In this document: one piece after another, positions 45,933 through 56,240 of the stretch
Numbering within the stretch: position 1 is the stretch's first letter
Layout: every line of letters begins with the position of its first letter
Translations under genes and position numbers: made by a program
The notes under the pieces: generated by a model
Told to the model about the DNA's origin: nothing
Databases searched by the model: none
Seen by the model: only the letters and a program-made list of their open reading frames with translations
Assembly: GCA_019009955.1 (NCBI GenBank)
Contig: CM032230.1
Coordinates: forward strand, 19,023,501 to 19,087,500
Reading direction: 5' to 3'
Length of the DNA: 64,000 bases
Source of the DNA: Riptortus pedestris
Lineage: Eukaryota > Arthropoda > Insecta > Hemiptera > Alydidae

Positions 45933-47054
45933 TTATTTTGTTTCTTTTGATTTATTTTGTTTTAGTTTTCTTATAGTGGGACATTCAACAAATTTTGAGT
46001 TGGTTTTGTTTATATCAATGAGAGTATTTTTTGTTCGCAAGTTATTTACAAATGGATATTGCCCTGATATATTATTTGGTAGATTGAACTGTTTTTTTTT
46101 TATGTCCTTTTTCTGAGAATGATATTTTTTTTGTTGAACAAAGGTTGGTTTTGGACCAGGTTTTCTTTTTAGAGGACGACCTGCACATTTAATATTGTTG
46201 GTTAACAACACAGGAGTTTCATTAAGTCGAACCTCAGGACTCAAAATAGTGTTAACGGTATTTATTACAATTGGATTATTAATTGTTTCTGAAGGCAAAA
46301 TTATATTTAAATTCTGAGGCTTATTAATGTTAACCGTGGAAACATTTGTTTCATCTGAAGGCTGTTCACTTAGGGGAAGTTGATTTTCAAGAATTTTAAT
46401 ATTTATTCTTACAATTTCAAAATCACTATTGTCACGGGCATGATTTTGCAGCAAGAGAGCTGCTAATGAAATAGTATTCTCACATTTGAAAAATTTAGCT
46501 GAGCCGTTTTTATAGTCTATTTTCTTTTCAAAATCAACGCTGTGAGGATCAAATACATAATAGTAACCGTTAAAGTGCCAAAAGGCAACTGTCAAATTGT
46601 GGGCTGTAAAAATGAAACTGTCTGAATTAGAAAGTGGTGGTAAATACTCAGGAAATAAACCTTTCTTAATTCTTTCTTCTAGGATTGTCAAGGCAATATC
46701 CTTATTATTTATTTTTGGAGAAATTTTGGCTAATACATTTTCAGTATCATCGGTAATAAGAAACTGTTCTATGTGAAATGTTTCTCCCGTTGTAAATTTC
46801 AATGTAGGTAAGATTTCTTCGGCCGATAAAAAATCTTGTTCACGCCTACATTTTAAATAAAATATGTCGCCTTCAATTAATATTTTGTTAATTTCTAATG
46901 GTGTTAAAAGTCCCCGGTTTTCCTTTAAATTTGAAAGTGCTATAGCACAAATAGAGTTCGCAACACATTGTTTGTTTCGGCTTTGGAGATTAAAAATTTT
47001 TGAGTTCTGGGAATAATTTCCAGAACTTATACATACAAACTTTTTTACTTCCAT
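45933..47054 (-). CDS. Cysteine protease with C76-like (tegument deubiquitinase-like) active site
   Basis: 373 residues. The N-terminal domain has SRNKQCVANSICAIALS, a Gln-Cys pair followed by a helix, and later HNLTVAFWHFNGYYYVFDPHS with Asp-x-His. Gln/Cys early and D-P-H about 150 residues on is the arrangement of peptidase family C76, the deubiquitinase of herpesvirus large tegument proteins. OTU-type proteases are known accessory domains of Helentrons, so a ubiquitin-directed protease here is plausible. The C terminus is basic with an AT-hook-like AGRPLKRKPGPKPTF. The gene lies 97 bp after the SGNH gene and just before Rep on the same strand. Catalytic residues are assigned by eye from one sequence. 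Confidence 0.7.
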   Translation of the reverse strand: MEVKKFVCISSGNYSQNSKIFNLQSRNKQCVANSICAIALSNLKENRGLLTPLEINKILIEGDIFYLKCRREQDFLSAEEILPTLKFTTGETFHIEQFLITDDTENVLAKISPKINNKDIALTILEERIKKGLFPEYLPPLSNSDSFIFTAHNLTVAFWHFNGYYYVFDPHSVDFEKKIDYKNGSAKFFKCENTISLAALLLQNHARDNSDFEIVRINIKILENQLPLSEQPSDETNVSTVNINKPQNLNIILPSETINNPIVINTVNTILSPEVRLNETPVLLTNNIKCAGRPLKRKPGPKPTFVQQKKYHSQKKDIKKKQFNLPNNISGQYPFVNNLRTKNTLIDINKTNSKFVECPTIRKLKQNKSKETK

Positions 47055-47150
47055 GATGAATTATTTAAATTGTATTTTTTAATGAAAAATTATGGAGTAG
47101 AAATTTTAAAAGCTCTTACAGGGATAACTCTCGATATGTTTCACTTGAGA

Positions 47151-49035
47151 TTAACAAAGTGCCGAAGCAATCAAGTCGCAAACTTTGTGTTTCCCTTTCC
47201 AAACCATGTGCAAGCCATGCCTTGTGTAACAGGACCTGGATAAATATGGATTTGGATCGAGGAACCCATAGCCTTTGTGTCGACAGAGACTCTCCATGTG
47301 GAAATTTGTGAGCTTGATTTCTCGATTAAGCTCAGGTTTATCGTAACGATAAGGGATCCCCATAAGAGTTACTTTACATTTTAATTTATTAACTTTTTGT
47401 AGATTTAGGGGATTACAATTTGTACCAATATTATTTGCACCACCATAAATAATGACATGATCCTTTGGGGTGAGTTGCTGACTGAGTCTCACAGCAGTTT
47501 CTTCAATGTCAGCCATCCTTCTCCCAGGCAACACTGTTACCTCTATGTCATAGTCATTTTTAATTTTTTTATTTAAAATTTCTCCCGTGTTTCTCCCATG
47601 GCTGTCTGTGACCATTATTACTTTTTTTGTTGAACTACAATAAATAAAAATACTTTATAAATACATAAAAATAATATTTTTGTAATGTAAAAATTCCTTA
47701 TTGATTTGGAAAAATTGGAAAGTTAAAGTATAAAATAAAATACCTTTTAGACATGGGTGGATAATTATTACTTTTTTTTTCTATTACTTTTCTTAAATTT
47801 GGGGAAACACGTAGTCGTCTAAAAAAATAAGCAACTATAATTGGTATATCCAGATAAAAAAGAATTAATAATGAGCAAATGAAGAATTTACCTAGAGGTA
47901 CAGTGAGCTGGTGGCCTAAATGCAGTGATGTTGCTGCATTTGAATACCTCATATCTTTACCGAAAAAGAAACATATATTTATTTTCTAATTTTTAAAATA
48001 AGAATAATGAACAATTTGTTATAATAATATTTTAAGTTTTACCTATTTTGACAATTTGATAGGATAAACCCAGTCTTTTGTTGAAATTTAGCAACTTTTT
48101 TGGGTTGCTCATAATTTTGACTGTAACAGAAAAGTTATAAAGCAATGAATAATAACATTAAACAAAAAAGAAATGTTATTTCTCAATGCCCACTTTGAGC
48201 TCTGATTTTTTTAAGGGGCAATGCGATAAAGAGTAAATATAAAAAGTGAAAGTTTGATGTGTGTATATTAAAGATAAAATATATTAAAAATGAAATGAAA
48301 ATTAAAACATTTTTTGTTGAAAACCTAAATTAGCTTAAATTAAACTAAATTAAACATGTCTTAATAAATATTCCAATATACCTGTTGATTGCTGGAGGAG
48401 CGCTGCGCTGTAGCGATGTAGGCGCAGCTTCATTTGAATTGTAGAGTAGGCCACAATGTGAAGTGTGGTTCCTTTAAAAGCATTATGGGAATGGGAGTGA
48501 ATAGTGAAATACTATCTTCTAAGTATAAATAAATTAAACATCTATCATATTACGAAACTAATTAAAGACCAATAATATTAAAAAATGAATTAAAGATAAA
48601 ATATGTTAAAAATGAAATGAACATTAAAACAAATTGTTTTTAAAGCCTAAATTAGCTTAAGTTTAATTAAATAAAAAATGTCTAAATAAATTTTCGAACA
48701 TACCTGTTTGTCGCTGGAGGAGCGCTGCGCTGTAGCGATGTAGGCGCAGCTTCCTTTGAATTGTAGAGTAGGCCACAATGTGAAGTGTGGTTCCTTTAAA
48801 AGCATTATGGGAATGGGAGTGAATATTGTATATTCATAAAGCAATATGGAATGAAGCTAATTTAGCAATAAGTTCAACTTGATATCACACTTATACCTGT
48901 ATGTCCTTGATTTACTCGTCATCTTCTGATTTGGAATGTCTAGGGGTGGGAAATCATCTCTTATCATTTTATCAAGTTGATATCTGGAATTAATTGAAAC
49001 TAAACCTGTAATTACTTTATAATTATTTAGTGAAG

Positions 49036-49093
<58 letters not shown>

Positions 49094-49142
49094 GTATATA
49101 TATATATATATAAAGTTACATCATTTTTTTTTTTTTATATTT

Positions 49143-49206
<64 letters not shown>

Positions 49207-49920
49207 GAACTTAATTGTTTTTTTTTATTTTATATTTCATTACTTTTTTAATAATGGAATCATATTTACATTTACATAAAATAAATTACTATAATATATA
49301 TCGACACACACACATACATAATAATTATAACAGTAAATAATAATATTTATACCTTTTTGTGTGGTCTTGCCTTAGCTGTCTGTTTAAAAAAATAAAAAAA
49401 AATAAAATTATTATTTTAATATTTAATAATAAGTCAACATAAATACATTAAATGCGTAATATTAATACTTTCTGATATTATTGATTTAAATTTCTGTTTA
49501 AACCAAAAAAATAGTATTTTTATATTTGATATCGCAAATGAAATGCATTAAAAATAAATAAAATTTGAATAAATACATTTTTTAAAAATGAATTTATTCA
49601 AATAATGAAACATAGTATTTTAATATTCGATATCCCAAATGAAATGCATTCAATATTAAAACAAAAAAAATGTATTTTTTTTAAACAATGGATTTATTAA
49701 AATAAATAACAACTTGTATTTTATTTAAATAGAAATAAGAATAACTTGAAATATCTAAGAAAAAAATTAAATCTTACTTTTCTGATGATTTCAAGGCATT
49801 TGCATAGCTCATCTCTTTTTTTATTAATTCACTACATACATTTATTAGTTTTTGGGTATAATACCCAGGAACGCCAGCCTCCTCACATAAAATATCAATA
49901 TAGTTACAAATATTAGCCAT
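47151..49920 (-). CDS. Nine-exon gene encoding an SGNH-type hydrolase
   Basis: Assembled from GT-AG sites. Exons on the minus strand: 49920-49778, 49379-49353, 48983-48897, 48793-48704, 48471-48382, 48120-48043, 47954-47892, 47818-47744, 47634-47151. Every junction falls after the second codon base. The spliced frame is 1137 nt (378 residues) without a stop. It starts [20 protein letters not shown]. The last exon holds the enzyme: nucleophile Ser in [21 protein letters not shown] for the Gly/Asn block, and [11 protein letters not shown] with the catalytic His. The predicted role is ester hydrolysis; the substrate is unknown. Similar SGNH domains occur in some transposon proteins. It is followed on the same strand by the protease and Rep genes. 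The N-terminal 210 residues match nothing I recognise. Introns are 73-398 nt; one contains (TA)n. Confidence 0.75.
48382..48793 (-). repeat. Tandem duplication covering one exon of the SGNH gene
   Basis: Two 90-nt exons (48793-48704 and 48471-48382) and about 100 bp of flanking intron repeat with a period of 322 bp. Both have AG before and GT after, identical phase and nearly identical protein (shared core [13 protein letters not shown]). Either copy or both can be included without changing the frame. Confidence 0.85.
49041..49202. repeat. (TA)n tracts within intron 2 of the SGNH gene
   Basis: Tracts at about 49041-49088, 49098-49112 and 49148-49202, separated by T-rich sequence. No HINE-A blocks flank them. 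Confidence 0.85.
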
Positions 49921-49922
49921 TT

Positions 49923-50685
49923 CTAACTTTTAGAAAGAGTTAAAATAAATTTAAAAGTAGTTACTTGGTTGATACCTAACTGAAAAAGACCTTTGTATGC
50001 CAATTGTTTTAGTAATACCAACTTAATTTTTTTTAAATATGCTCGTAGACTTCCACGGTCCTGGTCATTAATACTATTAAGGTCTTCGGGTCTTGACCGT
50101 GTCTTCATTTTGGTTGCCAACGTTTCGCTAGACATGCTTCTAGCTTCCTCAGGGCTATCTCTGAGACTGAAGAGTTGTTAGTTCATCTCTGGTATATATT
50201 TGAGTCTTATCCGGTTTCCTTGGGCGGAGTCTTCCCTTCCAGGTGTCTACGGATACTCGGTCCGGTGGTCGTTCATCGCCTATACCGTCGTTTTCGTTTC
50301 TTATTCGAGGTCTCTGTGGAATTACCGGCTTCCAGAGTTTGCTGAGTCTGTATCCATCCTCTCTATTGAAGTTGTTAGGGCATTTCGCTATTTCTATAGC
50401 TTCTCGAACCAGTCTTTCTTGGTAACGGTCCACCTTTGCCAGTACCTTGACTTCATCGAATTTAATGTTATGGTTGGTTTCCCAGAAATGTTCCGCTATG
50501 GCTGATTCTTCTGTCCGAAACTTTTTTAAACTCTTGATGTGCTCGGCGACCCTGGTGTTTATCAATCTGCCGGTCTGGCCAATGTATTCTGAGCCGCAGG
50601 AACATGGTATGCTGTATATCCCCGGGATTTTTGTGTGGAGTTTATTTTTGCAGCTGGGTAATATCTGAGCTATTCTTACATCCAT
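49923..50685 (-). pseudogene. Penelope-like element, GIY-YIG end, 5'-truncated
   Basis: The frame 50685-50155 contains GIYSIPCSCGSEYIGQTGRL followed by RVAEH, a canonical GIY-YIG nuclease with the C-x-C insertion typical of Penelope-like elements, then AEHFWETNHNI (HxxxxxH) and LVREAIEIAK. The stop at 50155 is followed in another phase by a conserved tail ARSMSSETLATKMK (50135 onwards) that I also associate with these elements. The reverse transcriptase is missing to the right, where HINE-like sequence begins. A hammerhead-like core overlaps the junction at 50123-50152. Confidence 0.85.
50116..50152 (-). ncRNA. Possible hammerhead ribozyme core
   Basis: The minus strand reads CTGAGGA (50152-50146), then A, a 5-bp stem GCTAG...CTAGC with an 8-nt loop, then GAAA (50126-50123). 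CUGANGA, stem II and GAAA are the invariant parts of a hammerhead. Hammerheads are documented in Penelope-like elements. One unpaired A before stem II and no clear stem III and cleavage triplet make this tentative; the same bases also read as protein in part of the element. Confidence 0.35.
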
Positions 50686-50726
50686 TCATTTAATTAACGG
50701 CCTACACTTATATTACAGGCCTATTA

Positions 50727-50790
50727 GCTTATTTCCATTCTTTTGGAAATGAGCTATTAAGGGTCATATTTAAAAGTTTAGATAACCCTC
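50727..50790 (+). mobile_element. HINE-like 5' end of a related family
   Basis: Reads gcttatttccattcttttgg followed by aaatgagctattaagggtca. It shares the plan of the HINE-A 5' terminus (gatttccc...gggaaatcagctattgagg), a hairpin followed by agctatt(g/a)agg, but is clearly diverged. The element would extend rightwards over the tandem repeats; its 3' end was not located. Confidence 0.4.
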
Positions 50791-50934
50791 AGACACCTTT
50801 TATTTTTTTTATTTTTTTTTTCATTAAAAATTGATTTTAGGGAGGTTTGATGTAAATATTGCAAATATTGCATACCTAAAATTACAAATGTTTATGAATT
50901 ACTTGCAACACAGATTAAAAGGGGGGGATTTTTT

Positions 50935-51810
50935 TTTTATTTTAATTAAAAAGAGGGGGGTAATTTTTTTAATTTAATATAAAGGAAAAAACACACTGTA
51001 ACATTAAGAAAGGAAAATACATTTTTCTTCTTAGGATATTTATAATAAATAAACACAGATAGACTTTATTTAGATTAAAAAGGGGGGGGGGGTAATTTTT
51101 TAAATTTAATATAAAGGAAAAAACACATTGTAACATTAAGAAAGGAAAATACATTTTTCTTCTTAGGATATTTATAATAAATATAAAGGAAAAAACACAT
51201 TGTAACATTAAGAAAGGAAAATACATTTTTCTTCTTAGGATATTTATAATAAATAAACACAGATTGACTTTATTTAGATTAAAAAGAGGGGGGGGGTAAT
51301 TTTTTTAATTTAATATAAAGGAAAAAACACATTGTAACATTAAGAAAGGAAAATACATTTTTCTTCTTAGGATATTTATAATAAATAAACACAGATTGAC
51401 TTTATTTAGTTTAAAAAAGGGGGGGGGGGGTAATTTTTTTAATTTAATATAAAGGAAAAAACACATTGTAACATTAAGAAAGGAAAATACATTTTTCTTC
51501 TTAGAATATTTATAATAAATACACACAGATTGACTTTATTTAGATTAAAAAGGGGGGGGGGTAATTTTTTTAATTTAATATAAAGGAAAAAACACATTGT
51601 AACATTAAGAAAGGAAAATACATTTTTCTTCTTAGGATATTTATAATAAATAAACACAGATTGACTTTATTTAGATTAAAAAGGGGGGGGTAATTTTTTT
51701 AATTTAATATAAAGGAAAAAACACATTGGAACATTAAGAAAGGAAAATACATTTTTCTTCTTAGGATATTTATAATAAATAAACACAGATTGACTTTATT
51801 TAGATGCTAA
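50935..51810. repeat. Tandem array, unit about 130 bp, 6-7 copies
   Basis: The unit has a G run (5-12 Gs), taattttttt aatttaatataaagg, cacattgtaacattaagaaa and ttcttcttaggatatttata, then acacagattgactttattta. Copies start near 50961, 51093, 51297, 51431, 51562 and 51691; spacing varies 129-134 with the G run. One unit (51177-51240) carries a partial internal duplication of about 70 bp. The minus strand stays open over several units, but the translation is simply repetitive. Confidence 0.9.
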
Positions 51811-51939
51811 TAAGTTTTTTTTTAAAAAAAAACAAAAAAAACATTGAAACATTAAGAATAGAAAATACATATTTTTCTTAGGATATTAATAATCAATAAA
51901 TACAAATGGACGTTATCTAGATTTAAATAAGTTATCAAA

Positions 51940-52210
51940 ATTTCTAAAATAAACACAGAATGACTTTATCTAGATTTTAATAAGTTATGACTTTATCTAG
52001 ATTTTAATAAGTTATCAAAATGTCTAAAATAAACACAGAATGACTTTATCTACATTTTAATAAGTTATGACTTTATCTAGATTTTAATAAGTTATCAAAA
52101 TGTCTAAAATAAACACAGAATGACTTTATCTACATTTTAATAAGTTATGACTTTATCTAGATTTTAATAAGTTATTAAAATTTGTACATTATCTAGATTT
52201 TAATAAGTTA
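51940..52210. repeat. Short tandem repeats next to the 130-bp array
   Basis: Units containing tgactttatctagattttaa and taagttatcaaaatgtctaa repeat 4-5 times with mixed lengths. They share tgactttat(c/t)tag with the 130-bp unit, so the two arrays are related. From 52210 to 52790 the sequence is AT-rich with no feature I can support. Confidence 0.75.
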
Positions 52211-52799
52211 TTAAAATTTCTATATTATCTTGCTATTAATAATGTATTAAAATTTGTAAATATTAAATAATAAGTTAAACTTTCTTCTTTATTAGAAAAA
52301 TGATTATATTACAATAAAATTATTATTAAATATCATTATATAAGCAGACTATAACCATTTCAATTACAATAATAAATTACAATCATATATTAGAAGAATC
52401 CAAGCAATAATCTTGTGTATAATATATAAAATAAACAAAGAGCAAGACAATTAAAAGTACAACAGATAATAAAAACCAAAAGTTAATAATTTCTAAAAAT
52501 ACCTAATCAATTCTAATTTATTGTATGTAATTCAATATCACTTGAACTACATACAAATAAAATACTTATACGATAATCCAGTAGAGTGTACCACAATAGC
52601 AGACTCACTAAACAAAAAAAAAATACTTACAATAACAAAGTTTCCTACATAAATAAATTCACAATAAACAATAAAAAAATAAATTGTTAAAATAAAAATA
52701 AAAATATTACACCAAACCTCTCGCTGTGCAAAATGGCTTTATTTAGACGACATACTTAAACTCTAACGACATACATTAAATAAACATATTAACATTTCA

Positions 52800-53560
52800 T
52801 TACATTTCCATTAACCTAGTCCTTCGCCCTTCGACCGGAGACCGAGGTGGTCTTTGGGCGTCGGTAGCGGAGCGATAGCCGGAGAAGGGGCCGAATTCGG
52901 CGTGGGCATAGGCCCAACTGGAGAGGAGGGAGAGCGGCGGAAAGAGAGGAGTTTTAGGAGGGTCGATTTCGGAGGGTCCGTACAGGGCGGCGGAGTGCGG
53001 TAGGGGGAAATCGGCTCGGTGGCTACCTAGACCGTACGCTCGAGCTGAAAAATGACGCTTCGAAAAGAAAAAATGAGGCGATAGAACGGGAGTTTGGCGG
53101 GTCGCAAGAAAAAGTATACTTTCTAGTTCGATCGTCATTTGTCGGCATGGGAGTGGGCGGTTATTCGCGTTTGAGGCGTCGAACGAAAGGGTATCTATCC
53201 GAGAGTTTTTCCCCCGGTCGGTAAAGCGATACCCGGAACGGGCAGAGAAATAGCGAATTTAAGGCGTCGCTGGGGAGGCTGGGAATAAAAAATTTCGGAG
53301 GGGCTTATCTCGCCGGGAGAGGGAGCTACCTCGAATCCGACAATTTTTCAAAGCAAAAAGCGACCATGACGAACAAAACGGTACCCGGATCTCGAAAATC
53401 CACCGAGCGGTTCTGGCCGAATAATTCAGGTGTAAAACGGGCTTGTGGCTTTAAATTATAGATAGAATATAACATCGATAAACCAAAAGAAGGATGACCG
53501 TAACTCTCTAAGTATCTAAGAGTTCTAGTGAATGTTGCTCGCAAACTTAACAATGTTAGT
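52800..53560. other. GC- and CpG-rich island of unknown origin
   Basis: This 760-bp stretch is far richer in G, C and CpG than anything around it (for example ccgaattcggcgtgggc, gaacgggagtttggcgggtc). Two minus-strand frames occur: 53138-52800 (112 codons) and 53553-53326 (75 codons, ESYGHPSFGLSMLYSIYNLK). I recognise neither product and see no rRNA, tRNA or LTR signature. It could be a promoter-associated CpG island, part of an unknown element, or foreign DNA. Confidence 0.45.
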
Positions 53561-53775
53561 GTATTTTTTTCAGAGCCTTTACTTAGGCGAATTAGAAATT
53601 TCCCGAGAATGATAATATTCTATTCCGTTTATAAAAATATCTGTGAATTACCTATTTAATCCATTAGTCCTGTATAGTTTTGTGATCTTCCTTTTGGAAA
53701 TCAATATAGCCAATTCATTTTTAATTGTTAAGTGAGAATTATGAGAAATAGTTATTAATGTCCAGAATTGAATTA

Positions 53776-53900
53776 TCAAATTTCCCCTTTGGAAAATCAG
53801 CTATTGAGGTTCTGCTTATAACACAATTTTAGACTAAGTCTGCCACATAATAAAGCATTTAGGGGGTGCTTTAAATAAGCAGATTTCCCTCGTGCATCAC
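53776..53900. mobile_element. HINE-A terminal fragments
   Basis: A plus-oriented 5' end (caaatttcccctttggaaaa, then tcagctattgagg) is followed within 40 bp by a minus-oriented 3' end (ggggtgctttaaataagcag atttccctcgtg). The rest of the element is lost. Confidence 0.5.
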
Positions 53901-54037
53901 CTCAAAACGTACATTTACCTGAAAACGTAAAAGTTCAACGAGGACAATATTTGGTATTTAGGCTTCAAAATGTAACAGCTTATTCTCAATATGACATGTG
54001 TAGAAGTGGGGGGTTTCCTGAAACCCGAAAACTAAAA

Positions 54038-54589
54038 AAGTCCGTCACGCAGGGGCTGCGTAAACTAAGCAGATTTCCCACGTGAAGTTTTACAATAGAG
54101 AAATCTGCATAATGACAACTGTAGTAGTAAGAAACCTCTAAACCTAAAACATTATTTAGGGCGTAATAACCCAGTAGTTTCTAGCCCCAAAAAACAGTTA
54201 ACCTAACCTCTAAACCTATTCACGAGGGACGATAGTTATGGAAACGGCCGCCAGAGCTCTCGGCGGAAACTCCGAACATAGCCTACTGGTGGCACACGCA
54301 GAATACAAATGCAAATATCTCGGTTAATATTCAAGATAGAGAATTAATGTATAGAACAATATTTATAGTAAATTTAATTTGCAATAAGATTGGTTTTATA
54401 CAATTTTTTGATCCGACGTATAGTAATGGAGATATTTCGAATTTTCGAAAATCCTCCCCTCTAAACCCCCCCCTCCCACTGGTCCGATTTAAGCCGTTAA
54501 CGAACTTGATCTTTCTTTTTACATAAAACGCTTAAATATGAAGTTTGGTAAGGATCAAACAAAAATTGCTACCGCTAGAGCGGTAACAG

Positions 54590-54650
<61 letters not shown>

Positions 54651-54745
54651 TATAGGTAGGATCGATGGACATTTGAAGAAAAATGTCGAAAATTCCGTCA
54701 TGAGTACAACCTCAATAGCTGATTTCCCTTAAGGGAAATCTGCTA
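54038..54745 (-). mobile_element. HINE-A element, complete
   Basis: From aagtccgtcacgcaggggct (54038) to gatttcccttaagggaaatc tgcta (54745), 708 bp. (TA)n at 54594-54648, bordered by accgctagagcggtaacaga. Part of the 5' half next to the tract is missing (the tract runs straight into gataggtaggatcgatggac). Confidence 0.88.
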
Positions 54746-54960
54746 AAATGCATATATCTCTGTTAATAATCAAGATAATGAAAATACGTACATAGCAACA
54801 TTTATAGAACGATACATTTGCAATAAAAATGGTTCTATACAATTTTATGATCCGACTCATAATAACAGAGACTTTTCGAAATTCACCCCCTCAAAACTCT
54901 CCCTCTCGCTGATCCGGTTTGAGCCATTAACGAACTCGATCTTTCTTTTTACATAAAACG

Positions 54961-55019
<59 letters not shown>

Positions 55020-55167
55020 AATGATAATATATATATAATATATATTTGAATAATATATATATATATATTTGAAAGGACCTCATTTTCGTCATTTCCTAGG
55101 TAGGATTGATGGACTAAGAAATTTTTTTAAAAATCGCGCCATGAGTAGGTCCTCAACTGCTGATATT
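54746..55167 (-). mobile_element. Second HINE-A copy in tandem
   Basis: Starts inside the family at atgcatatatctctgttaat, contains gagccattaacgaactcgat, (TA)n at 54965-55016 and further short TA tracts to 55068, then gacctcattttcgtcatttc and a 5' end cut at actgctgatattta. The 81-bp satellite follows within about 100 bp. Confidence 0.65.
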
Positions 55168-55258
55168 TATATGTGACAGAACCAGATATCAGTACTTATC
55201 GGTTAACGGAGTCCACGCACTTTTTGGCGATTATTAACTCATCCGTACAAATCGCTAG

Positions 55259-56240
55259 TTTTTTACTAATTACCAATGTTAAAATGCCAAATTTTTTTTC
55301 CAATGAAATATATACGCATTTTATAACCATTCTGACATTTTTTTTACTAATTGCCAATGTTAAAATGCCAAATTTTTTTTCCAATGAAATATATACGCAT
55401 TTTATAACCATTCTGACATTTTTTTTACTAATTGCCAATGTTAAAATGCCAAATTTTTTTTCCAATGAAATATATACGCATTTTATAACCATTCTGACAT
55501 TTTTTTTACTAATTGCCAATGTTAAAATGCCAAATTTTTTTTCCAATGAAATATATACGCATTTTATAACCATTCTGACATTTTTTTTACTAATTGCCAA
55601 TGTTAAAATGCCAAATTTTTTTTCCAATGAAATATATACGCATTTTATAACCATTCTGACATTTTTTTTACTAATTGCCAATGTTTAAAATGCCAAATTT
55701 TTTTTTCCAATGAAATATATACGCATTTTATAACCATTCTGACATTTTTTTTTACTAATTGCCAATGTTTAAAATGCCAAATTTTTTTCCAATGAAATAT
55801 ATACGCATTTTATAACCATTCTGACATTTTTTTTACTAATTGCCAATGTTAAAATGCCAAATTTTTTTTCCAATGAAATATATACGCATTTTATAACCAT
55901 TCTGACATTTTTTTTACTAATTGCCAATGTTAAAATGCCAAATTTTTTTTCCAATGAAATATATACGCATTTTATAACCATTCTGACATTTTTTTTTACT
56001 AATTGCCAATGTAAAAATGCCAAATTTTTTCCCCCATTGAAATATATACGCATTTTATAACCATTCTGACATTTTTTTTTACTAATTGCCAATGTTAAAA
56101 TGCCAAATTTTTTTTCCCCATTGAAATATATACGCATTTTATAACCATTCTGACATTGTTTTTTTACTAATTGCCTGTTAAAATGCCAAATTTTTTTTCC
56201 CCAAGGAAATATATACGCTTTATAACCATTCTGGACATTG
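55259..56240. repeat. 81-bp satellite, about 12 units
   Basis: Unit: ttactaattgccaatgttaa aatgccaaa, a T run, ccaatgaaatatatacgcat tttataaccattctgacatt. Units begin near 55265, 55346, 55427, 55508, 55589 and so on. The first units are exactly 81 bp and nearly identical; the last five drift by 1-3 bp, mostly in the T and C runs. Because 81 is a multiple of three and the unit lacks stops in one frame on each strand, both strands show long repetitive open frames (27-residue units). I regard these as incidental. Confidence 0.95.

Noticed and set aside
45444..46116. Short plus-strand frames opposite the Rep and protease genes
   Set aside because: Shadows of the minus-strand coding regions; no independent features.
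50969..51657. Repeated frames reading MYFPFLMLQCVFSF
   Set aside because: Direct translation of the 130-bp tandem unit; broken at each G run; no evidence of coding.
50935..51810. CRISPR-like array of repeats
   Set aside because: The whole 130-bp unit repeats without unique spacers and the genome is eukaryotic; this is a satellite.
52800..53138. The 112-codon frame in the GC-rich island as a gene
   Set aside because: No recognisable domain, Pro/Ser/Arg composition is expected from random GC-rich sequence, and no splice or start context supports it.
55173..55688. Long repetitive frames on both strands of the satellite
   Set aside because: They arise because an 81-bp unit is a multiple of three and lacks stops in one frame per strand; there is no domain or start context.
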